Shown piece after piece: positions 1 to 5,693 of a stretch of 5,693 bases of DNA. The DNA lies in the NCBI GenBank assembly GCA_946886065.1, contig CAMPHU010000278.1, positions 1 to 5,693 of the forward strand, in the 5' to 3' direction. Source of the stretch: an uncultured Massilia sp. (GTDB lineage: Bacteria > Pseudomonadota > Gammaproteobacteria > Burkholderiales > Burkholderiaceae). The first letter of the stretch is position 1, and each line of letters begins with the position of its first letter. Below the pieces are notes generated by a model. It did no database searches, was not told where the DNA came from, and worked only from the letters and a program-made list of their open reading frames with translations. The position numbers were made by a program, and so were the translations under genes.

Positions 1-1
1 G

Positions 2-550
2 CGCATGCAGGGCCGGATCGACATCGTGGTGGGGGCCTTTTCCAAGACCTTCGCCGCCAACGGCGGCTTCGCCGCCTGCGCCGAGCGGCCTGCGCGGCGC
101 CAGCTGCAGATGTATGCCGGGCCGCACATGTTTTCCAACGCCTTGTCGCCGGTGCAGGCGGCGGTGGTGCTGGAGAGTTTGCGCATCGTTGCCTCGAGCG
201 AGGGCGACGGGCTGCGCGCCGACCTGATGCGCAACGCGGTCGAACTGCGCGCCCTGCTCGGCGAGGCTGGGCTGCGCTGCCTGGGCGAGCCTTCGCCGAT
301 CGTGCCGGTGTGGATGGGCACGGAGGCGGCGGCGCGGGTGGCCGGCATGCTGCTGGCGCGCGACGCGGTGTTCGTGAATCCGGTCGAGTATCCGGGCGTG
401 CCGCTGGGCGCGGCGCGGCTGCGCCTGCAACTGATGGCGAACCACACCCCGGCCCAGGTGCGGAGCGCCGCGCCGCTGGTGGCGGCCGCCGCGGCGCGCG
501 CCGGCGCGAAACCTGCCGGCGGCCCGCATCCGGAGCGCCGCCGTGGCTGA
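2..550 (+). CDS. Alpha-oxoamine synthase family PLP-dependent enzyme, C-terminal part (5' truncated)
   Basis: The reading frame is open from the left edge, so the true start lies outside the window. About 182 residues of an expected 390-420 are present. Residue numbers here count from the first in-window Met at position 5. The motif GAFSKTFAANGGF at residues 10-22 carries the presumed Schiff-base lysine K14 (codon 44-46). Further family marks are HMFSNALSP (41-49), SPIVPV (97-102) and ARLRLQLMANHTPAQV (137-152), the last like the C-terminal ARIRVQ...HTPEQV stretch of 2-amino-3-ketobutyrate CoA ligase. Known members (BioF, Kbl, serine palmitoyltransferase, CqsA, ALA synthase) join an amino acid to an acyl thioester with loss of CO2, in the cytosol. 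FSK rather than FGK or LGK before the lysine leans towards serine palmitoyltransferase-like or secondary-metabolite members rather than BioF or Kbl. The stop overlaps the next gene by 8 bases, implying translational coupling and a shared pathway with the acyl-loading protein downstream. The exact amino acid substrate cannot be told, and a plain class I/II aminotransferase remains possible. Confidence 0.86.
   Translation, partial: RMQGRIDIVVGAFSKTFAANGGFAACAERPARRQLQMYAGPHMFSNALSPVQAAVVLESLRIVASSEGDGLRADLMRNAVELRALLGEAGLRCLGEPSPIVPVWMGTEAAARVAGMLLARDAVFVNPVEYPGVPLGAARLRLQLMANHTPAQVRSAAPLVAAAAARAGAKPAGGPHPERRRG
532..535 (+). promoter_or_regulatory. Ribosome binding site of the FAAL-ACAD-ACP gene
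   Basis: GGAG lies 7 bases before the GTG at 543, inside the last codons of the upstream PLP enzyme gene. It supports GTG 543 as the start. The protein read from there begins MADREPRRATPVLESLQRHA, a normal N-terminus for a fatty acyl-AMP ligase, so no later start is needed. Confidence 0.6.
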
Positions 551-3500
551 CCGCGAGCCGCGCCGCGCCACGCCGGTGCTGGAGAGCCTGCAGCGCCATG
601 CGCGCGACACTCCGGATGCCATCGCCTTCACCTTCCTGCGCGAGGATGGCCGCGAGGAATCGCTGTCCTTCGGCGGGCTGGCCGCGCGCGTCGACGCCCT
701 GGGCGGCGCCCTGGCGGCCCTGGCCGGACCGGGCGAACGCGCCATGCTTCTGTATCCGCCAGGCCTGGGTTTCGTGGCGGCCTTCTTCGCCTGCCTGCGC
801 GCGGGACTGGTTGCCGTGCCCGCGCCGCTGCCGCGCAAGCACGGCAAGCGGCAATTCGCGGCCCTGCTGCGCGATGCCGCGCCGGCGCTGGTGCTCAGCA
901 CGCGCGAGACCGCGTCCCAACTCGCGCCGATGCTGGAGCGCCAGCTCGACGGGCGGGAGGCCTGCCTGGTCTGCACCGACGGCTTCGAGGCCGACTACGC
1001 CGCGCCCGGCGTCGCGCGCACTGCGCTGGCATTCATCCAGTACACCTCGGGCTCGACCTCCGCGCCCAGGGGCGTGGAGGTCAGCCACGCCAACCTGGCT
1101 GCCAACGTGGAGGCGATCGGCGCGGCCTTCGGCTTCCACCGCGGCAGCGTGATGGTGAGCTGGCTGCCGCCTTTCCACGACATGGGCCTGGTGGGCAGCA
1201 TCGTGGCGCCGGCGGTGCTCGGCTTTCGCTCGGTGCTGATGGCCCCCGCGACCTTCCTGCGCCAGCCGCTGCGCTGGGTGGAAGCGATCGCCGGCTATGG
1301 CGCGACCTGCGCCGGCGCGCCGGATTTCGCCTGGGACCTGTGTGCGCGCCGCTACCAGGCAGGGCCGCGTCCGCCGCTCGACCTGTCGCGCCTGGAGCTG
1401 GCCTATAACGGCGCCGAGCCGGTGCGCGCCGCCACCTTGCGCCGGGTGGCCGCCGCCTTCGCCGGCTGCGGCCTGCGGCCGGAGGCCCTGTTCGCCTGCT
1501 ACGGCCTGGCCGAGCACACCCTGCTGGTGTCGGCAGGGCCGCGCGGCCGCGCGCCGCGCGTCCTGGGCGTCAGCAAGGCGCGCCTGGAAGCGGGGCAGGT
1601 GCGCGAAGCGGGGGCGGACGATCCGGATGCGCGTGAACTGGTCAGCTGCGGACCGCCCGCGCCCGGCGTGACCGTGCTGGCCGTCGATCCCGACAGCCGC
1701 CGCCCGGCCGGGGCGGGGCGGGTCGGCGAAATCTGGCTGGCCGGCGACTCGGTGGCGCGCGGCTACCATGGCGCACGGGAAGAGCGGGAGCAACAGCGCG
1801 TGGCCGCGTTCGGCGCCAGGCTGGAGGACGGCGGCGGGCCATGGCTGCGCACCGGCGACCTGGGCTTCGTGCGCGAGGGGGAGTTGTATGTCACGGGGCG
1901 GCTGAAGGACCTGGTGATCGTCAATGGACGCAACATCTATCCCCAGGACGTGGAGGCGCTGGTCGAGGAAACCGCGGCATTCCTGGAGCCGAACCGCTGC
2001 GCGGCCTTTGCGCTGGAAGAGGGAGGGCGCGAGCGCCTGGCGGTCGTGCTCGAAGCCGACCGCCATCTGCTGCGGGTGGCGCGCCGGGGCTGCGCCGACG
2101 GCGCCAGCATCGCCGAGTTCGACGCCCTCAGCCAGCGCCTGCGCACCGCCGTCGCGCGCCAGTTCGGCGTCGCGCTCGGCCTGCTCGCCTTCGTGCGGCC
2201 GGGCGGTGTCCCGCGCACGACCAGCGGCAAGTTGCGGCGCGCATGCTGCAAGGCGCTGGCGCTCGAAGGCGCGCTCGATATCGTGTATGCCGCGCGCGAA
2301 TTGATGATACGGCCGCAGGACGCTTCCCGTCCGCAGCGGCGCCGCAGCGATCCACCGGCGCCGGATGCCAGCCGCGAACAGGCTTCCGCACTGATCGCGT
2401 GGCTGCGCCAGTACGCGCCGCGGCGCCTCGATTCGCGCCTGATGGACGAGCGGCGCTGCATGCCGCCCCATGTGCTGCTGGATGTCGGCCGCCGGGGCCT
2501 GCTTGGCCTGCAGGCGCCGCCGGCGCTGGGCGGGCGCGGGCTGGCCACCGTCGACCTGCTGCGCGTGATGGAACAGCTGGCGGCCATCGACCTGACCCTG
2601 GCCACCACGGTGGGCGTGCACAACGGACTGGGCCTGCGTCCGCTGCTGCGCTTCGGGCCGGAAGCCCTGCGCGCCAGGGTGGCGCCGGACCTGGCCGCCG
2701 GACGCCAGCTGGCGGCCTTCGCCCTGACCGAGCCGGCGGCGGGCGCCAACCCGCTGGCAATGCGCACCCGCGCGCTGCGGGTCGACGGCGGCTGGCGCCT
2801 GAGCGGAGGGAAGCACCTGATCGGGCTGGCCGGCTGGGCCGGCTGGATCACGGTGCTGGCGCGCGCCGTGGCCGAAGACGGCGCCGCGCTCGGGACGGTG
2901 GCGCTGCTGGTGCCGGAAGACGCGCCGGGACTGCGCCAGGAGGCCGAAGCGCTGACCATGGGCATGCGCGCGATGGTGCAGAACGCGCTGCGCTTCGAGG
3001 ATGTGTTCGTGCCGGACGCCCAGGTGCTGGGCCGGGCGGGCAGCGGGATGGAGGTGGCGCGCGACGCGATGGCGTTTGCCCGCCTGGGCATCGGCGCGCT
3101 GTGCGTGGGCGCGATGAAGCGCTGCGCCCAGCTGATGCTGCGCTATGCGGCGCGGCGCGACATCGCCGGCGGGCGCCTGGCCGACAATCCGGTCACGCTG
3201 GCCCGGCTGGACGAGCTGAGCTGCGCGATCGCGGCGCTGGAGAGCCTGGTGCGGGCCATTGCCGCCCGCGATGCGGACGGGGCGCTGCCTCAGGAAGCCT
3301 GCATGGCGTGCAAGTGCGTGGCATCGGAACTGCTGTGGGAAGCGGCGGACCGGCTGATGCAGATGCTGGGCGGGCGCGGCTACCTGGAACCGAACCTGGC
3401 GCCGCAGCTGCTGCGCGACGCGCGCGTGATGCGCATCCTGGAGGGGCCGACCGAGGCGCTGTACGCGCACCTGGGGACGGCGGAGCAGGCGTGCTTCGAC

Positions 3501-4157
3501 TTCATCGGCGCGATGCCGGGCGCGCCGTCCTTCGTGGAACCGGTGCGGGAAGCGGTGCTGCGCGCCGGTCCGGATGCCGCCCATGCGGCGGGCGAACTGT
3601 GCGCCTGGACGATGCTGGCGGCCGCCGCCGATCCAGCGCCGGGAGGGGGTGCGGCGGCCGCGTGGGCGCGCGGAAGGCTCGAGACCCTGCTGGCCGCGTT
3701 CACGGCGGAGGGGCGGCGGCCGGCGTCCTTCGACGAGCTGGCGCGGCGGGTAGCGGGCTATGAAGGCGCGATCGGCGAGCCGGACCAGTCGGCGCCAGGC
3801 GAGGCGCACGGCCGCGATCCGCTGCTGGCGTGCGAGTGGGCGGCGGCGCTGCCGCCCGCCGCGGCCGGGCCGGCGGGAGAACCGTGCACGCGCGAGCTGG
3901 TGCGCGAGTGCGTGCTCAACGGACTGCGCGATGCCGGCGTGAACGCGATCGGGGACGATACCTCCTTCGCCGAGGCGGGCCTCGATTCGCTGGCGGCCAT
4001 GCCGGTGGCGCTGGAGCTGGAGCAGCGCACCGGGCTGGCGGTCAATGCCGAGCTGCTCTACGAATTTCCCACGGTTGCCCAGCTGGCTGCGTATATCGAT
4101 ACCAGGAGGCGGGCGCGGCAGGCGGATGCCGGGGAGGGGAGCGACGCGGTAAAATAG
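543..4157 (+). CDS. Trifunctional fusion: fatty acyl-AMP ligase, acyl-CoA dehydrogenase-like domain, acyl carrier protein
   Basis: This 1204-residue protein starts at GTG 543 and ends at TAG. Residues about 10-585 are an AMP-forming ligase: P-loop YTSGSTSAPRGV (167-178), YGLAEHTLLVS (320-330), LRTGDLGFV (435-443), GRLKDLVIVNGRNIYPQDVE (452-471) and PRTTSGKLRR with catalytic K563. The YPQD form, the LVSCG stretch (366-370) and the segment before it fit the FAAL branch, which makes acyl-AMP and passes the acyl group to a carrier protein rather than CoA. Residues about 612-985 are an acyl-CoA dehydrogenase fold: ALTEPAAGAN (727-736), WRLSGGKHLI (751-760), QMLGGRGY (940-947), LLRDARVMRILEGPTEA (956-972). 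E967 aligns with the catalytic base of medium-chain acyl-CoA dehydrogenase. Residues about 1113-1188 are an acyl carrier domain with GLDSL; S1149 (codon 3987-3989) is the phosphopantetheine site. Residues 985-1112 match nothing I recognise. No signal peptide or membrane helix is seen, so it is probably cytosolic. I infer that it loads a fatty acid and desaturates it on its own carrier for the coupled PLP enzyme upstream. Chain length and bond position are unknown. Confidence 0.93.
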   Translation: MADREPRRATPVLESLQRHARDTPDAIAFTFLREDGREESLSFGGLAARVDALGGALAALAGPGERAMLLYPPGLGFVAAFFACLRAGLVAVPAPLPRKHGKRQFAALLRDAAPALVLSTRETASQLAPMLERQLDGREACLVCTDGFEADYAAPGVARTALAFIQYTSGSTSAPRGVEVSHANLAANVEAIGAAFGFHRGSVMVSWLPPFHDMGLVGSIVAPAVLGFRSVLMAPATFLRQPLRWVEAIAGYGATCAGAPDFAWDLCARRYQAGPRPPLDLSRLELAYNGAEPVRAATLRRVAAAFAGCGLRPEALFACYGLAEHTLLVSAGPRGRAPRVLGVSKARLEAGQVREAGADDPDARELVSCGPPAPGVTVLAVDPDSRRPAGAGRVGEIWLAGDSVARGYHGAREEREQQRVAAFGARLEDGGGPWLRTGDLGFVREGELYVTGRLKDLVIVNGRNIYPQDVEALVEETAAFLEPNRCAAFALEEGGRERLAVVLEADRHLLRVARRGCADGASIAEFDALSQRLRTAVARQFGVALGLLAFVRPGGVPRTTSGKLRRACCKALALEGALDIVYAARELMIRPQDASRPQRRRSDPPAPDASREQASALIAWLRQYAPRRLDSRLMDERRCMPPHVLLDVGRRGLLGLQAPPALGGRGLATVDLLRVMEQLAAIDLTLATTVGVHNGLGLRPLLRFGPEALRARVAPDLAAGRQLAAFALTEPAAGANPLAMRTRALRVDGGWRLSGGKHLIGLAGWAGWITVLARAVAEDGAALGTVALLVPEDAPGLRQEAEALTMGMRAMVQNALRFEDVFVPDAQVLGRAGSGMEVARDAMAFARLGIGALCVGAMKRCAQLMLRYAARRDIAGGRLADNPVTLARLDELSCAIAALESLVRAIAARDADGALPQEACMACKCVASELLWEAADRLMQMLGGRGYLEPNLAPQLLRDARVMRILEGPTEALYAHLGTAEQACFDFIGAMPGAPSFVEPVREAVLRAGPDAAHAAGELCAWTMLAAAADPAPGGGAAAAWARGRLETLLAAFTAEGRRPASFDELARRVAGYEGAIGEPDQSAPGEAHGRDPLLACEWAAALPPAAAGPAGEPCTRELVRECVLNGLRDAGVNAIGDDTSFAEAGLDSLAAMPVALELEQRTGLAVNAELLYEFPTVAQLAAYIDTRRRARQADAGEGSDAVK
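4150..4155 (+). promoter_or_regulatory. Possible -10 element for gltX
   Basis: TAAAAT differs from the TATAAT consensus at one base and stands out in very GC-rich surroundings. It lies 29 bases before the gltX ATG and overlaps the last codons of the fusion gene. A start of transcription near 4162 would leave a short pyrimidine-rich leader. No -35-like hexamer is visible at 15-18 bases upstream and there is no extended -10 TG, so the call is tentative. The AT-rich run could simply be the Val-Lys-stop end of the fusion gene. Confidence 0.3.
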
Positions 4158-4184
4158 GTGCTTTACCTTTTCGTTTCTCCTGCC

Positions 4185-5576
4185 ATGACCGTCCGCACCC
4201 GTTTCGCTCCAAGCCCGACCGGCTACCTTCACCTGGGCGGCGCGCGCACCGCGCTGTACTCCTGGGCCTATGCCCGCCACTTCGGCGGCACCTTCATCCT
4301 GCGCATCGAGGACACCGACCTCGAACGCTCGACCCCGGAAGCCGTGCAGGCGATCCTGGACGGCATGCAATGGCTGGGCCTGGAACACGACGAGGGCCCG
4401 TTCTACCAGATGAAGCGCATGGACCGCTACCGCGAGGTGGTGCAGGGCATGCTGGCCGCGGGCACGGCCTACCTGTGCTACTGCTCGCCGGATGAAGTCG
4501 AGGCGATGCGCGAGCGCATGCGCGCGGCCGGCGAAAAGCCGCGCTACGACGGCACCTGGCGCCCGGAGCCGGGCAAGGTGCTGCCCCCGGTGCCGGAAGG
4601 CGTCAAGCCGGTGGTGCGCTTCAAGAACCCGCTGGACGGCGAAGTCACCTGGACCGACGTGGTCAAGGGCCCGATCACCATCGCCAACAAGGAGCTCGAC
4701 GACCTGGTCATCGCGCGCCCGGACGGCACCCCGACCTATAACTTCTGCGTCGCGGTCGACGACTGGGACATGAAGATCACCCACGTGCTGCGCGGCGACG
4801 ACCACGTCAACAACACCCCGCGCCAGATCAATATCCTGCGCGCGTTGGGCGCCGAGCTGCCGCAGTACGGCCACCTGCCGATGATCCTGGGCGCGGACGG
4901 CCAGAAGCTGTCCAAGCGCCACGGCGCGGTCAGCGTGATGGAATACCCGCTGCAGGGCTACCTGCCGGAAGCGATGCTGAACTACCTGGCGCGCCTGGGC
5001 TGGAGCCACGGCGACGACGAGATCTTCTCGATGCAGCAGTTCACCGAGTGGTTCAACCTGGAGCACCTGACCGCCTCGGCGGCGCAGTTCAATCCGGAAA
5101 AGCTGGCCTGGCTGAACAACCACTACATCAAGCAGGCCGACAACGAGCGCCTGGCGCAGCTGGCGCTGCCGATGCTGGAGCGCGACGGCGCGGTCTTCGA
5201 CGGCGCCCCCGCCCTGCCTGCGGTGCTGGCCCTGATGAAGGAGCGCACCAACACCATCAACGAGCTGGCCGACGCCGCCATGCTGTTCTATCGCGAGCCA
5301 AAGCCGGATGCGGCCCTCCTGGCCCAGCACCTGACCGATGCGGTCCGTCCGGCGCTGGCCCAGTTCGCCGAGCGCTGCGCCACGGTGGAATGGAACAAGG
5401 CGGCCCTGGCGGCCATGCTCAAGGAAGTGCTGGCCGCGCACGGCCTCAAGATGCCGCAGATTGCCATGCCGCTGCGCCTGATCGTCACCGGCCAGCTGCA
5501 AACCCCGGCCATCGACGCCGTGCTGGAGTTGTTCGGCCGCGACGTGGTGCTGGCCCGCGTAAATAAATATCTTTGA
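4185..5576 (+). CDS. gltX: Glutamyl-tRNA synthetase
   Basis: This class I aminoacyl-tRNA synthetase charges tRNA-Glu with glutamate using ATP, in the cytosol. The protein has 463 residues, the usual bacterial length. It opens with [20 protein letters not shown] (residues 5-24), which holds the HIGH-type signature, followed by [12 protein letters not shown] (38-49), [13 protein letters not shown] (202-214) and KLSKRHG (241-247), the KMSKS-type loop. The C-terminal third is the helical anticodon-binding region. ATG 4185 is chosen because [13 protein letters not shown] is the normal N-terminus. The in-frame GTG at 4158 would add nine atypical residues. There is no clear Shine-Dalgarno sequence before the ATG; the leader is pyrimidine-rich. 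C98 and C100 (LCYCS) match two zinc ligands of the E. coli enzyme, but W125 and P127 stand where E. coli has Cys and His, so the zinc site is probably lost. The gene follows the biosynthetic operon after 27 bases, but is unrelated to it in function. A tRNA-Ala gene follows. Confidence 0.98.
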   Translation: MTVRTRFAPSPTGYLHLGGARTALYSWAYARHFGGTFILRIEDTDLERSTPEAVQAILDGMQWLGLEHDEGPFYQMKRMDRYREVVQGMLAAGTAYLCYCSPDEVEAMRERMRAAGEKPRYDGTWRPEPGKVLPPVPEGVKPVVRFKNPLDGEVTWTDVVKGPITIANKELDDLVIARPDGTPTYNFCVAVDDWDMKITHVLRGDDHVNNTPRQINILRALGAELPQYGHLPMILGADGQKLSKRHGAVSVMEYPLQGYLPEAMLNYLARLGWSHGDDEIFSMQQFTEWFNLEHLTASAAQFNPEKLAWLNNHYIKQADNERLAQLALPMLERDGAVFDGAPALPAVLALMKERTNTINELADAAMLFYREPKPDAALLAQHLTDAVRPALAQFAERCATVEWNKAALAAMLKEVLAAHGLKMPQIAMPLRLIVTGQLQTPAIDAVLELFGRDVVLARVNKYL

Positions 5577-5593
5577 AGTGAAAAAGGATATTT
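5565..5593 (+). repeat. AT-rich imperfect inverted repeat at the gltX 3' end; possible UP-like region of the tRNA promoter
   Basis: AAATATCTTT at 5565-5574 can pair with AAAGGATATTT at 5583-5593, with one bulged G at 5586 and an 8-base loop. The left arm is made of the last gltX codons and the start of its TGA stop. The pairing is almost all A-T and no U-tract follows, so it is a poor candidate for an intrinsic terminator. The block sits at roughly -34 to -62 relative to the likely tRNA start, where an UP element would bind the RNA polymerase alpha subunit. Either role is inference; the repeat itself is visible. Confidence 0.35.
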
Positions 5594-5620
5594 GCGTAAT
5601 GCAAGGGCGCCCGCTATAAT
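5592..5620 (+). promoter_or_regulatory. Sigma70-type promoter of the tRNA-Ala gene
   Basis: A perfect TATAAT at 5615-5620 is preceded by TTGCGT at 5592-5597 with a 17-base spacer. The -35 matches TTGACA at the first three bases only. Transcription would start near A5627, leaving a leader of about 13 bases before the mature tRNA. The bases just after the -10 (GCTCGC) are GC-rich, as in stable-RNA promoters under stringent control, and AT-rich sequence lies upstream of the -35. Confidence 0.8.
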
Positions 5621-5639
5621 GCTCGCACTTCAGCGCTGC

Positions 5640-5693
<54 letters not shown>

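Noticed and set aside
1937..3091. Minus-strand open frame of 384 codons
   Set aside because: Ser-, Arg- and Ala-rich composition without any domain is typical of the antisense of GC-rich coding DNA; it lies wholly inside the fusion gene.
1841..3763. Long plus-strand open frame of 640 codons inside the fusion gene
   Set aside because: It is the shifted shadow of a very GC-rich gene. Its translation is dominated by Arg, Ala and Gly with no motif, while the overlapping frame has full domain motifs throughout.
4158..4184. Upstream GTG start for gltX at 4158, directly after the TAG of the fusion gene
   Set aside because: It would add MLYLFVSPA before the standard [14 protein letters not shown]-terminus, and no ribosome binding site supports it.
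5565..5593. Intrinsic terminator after gltX
   Set aside because: The hairpin is almost all A-T, has a bulge and is not followed by a U-tract. It also runs into the -35 of the tRNA promoter.

Overview
The window is very GC-rich, with G or C at almost every third codon position. It is tightly packed on the plus strand. The glutamyl-tRNA synthetase, the codon usage and the gltX/tRNA-Ala pairing suggest a beta-proteobacterium, most likely Burkholderiales and plausibly Oxalobacteraceae such as Massilia. That placement rests on protein character only; no database search was possible.

Layout: positions 2-550 hold the C-terminal part of a PLP enzyme of the alpha-oxoamine synthase family, cut by the window edge. 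Its last 8 bases overlap the GTG start of a 1204-residue multidomain protein (543-4157) with three domains in order: fatty acyl-AMP ligase, acyl-CoA-dehydrogenase-like flavoprotein and acyl carrier protein. After a 27-base gap comes the housekeeping gene gltX (4185-5576). A 63-base spacer with a convincing sigma70-type promoter then leads into a tRNA-Ala(GGC) gene (from 5640) that is cut by the right edge. There is no gene-free stretch longer than about 300 bases.

How the genes may work together: the two left-hand genes look like part of a secondary-metabolite or specialised-lipid operon. The ligase domain would activate a free fatty acid as acyl-AMP and load it on the carrier domain of the same chain. 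The dehydrogenase domain would then oxidise the tethered acyl group, probably to a 2-enoyl thioester. The PLP enzyme could condense that acyl group with an amino acid, with loss of CO2, to give an alpha-amino ketone. The domain assignments are read from motifs; the joint pathway is inference. The right-hand part (gltX and tRNA-Ala) is ordinary translation machinery, so the window spans the border between an accessory biosynthetic locus and core genome.

The main point of interest is the single-chain ligase-dehydrogenase-carrier fusion coupled to a decarboxylative condensing enzyme. Smaller points are the AT-rich last codons of gltX, which coincide with the upstream part of the tRNA promoter, and the gltX start without a Shine-Dalgarno sequence.
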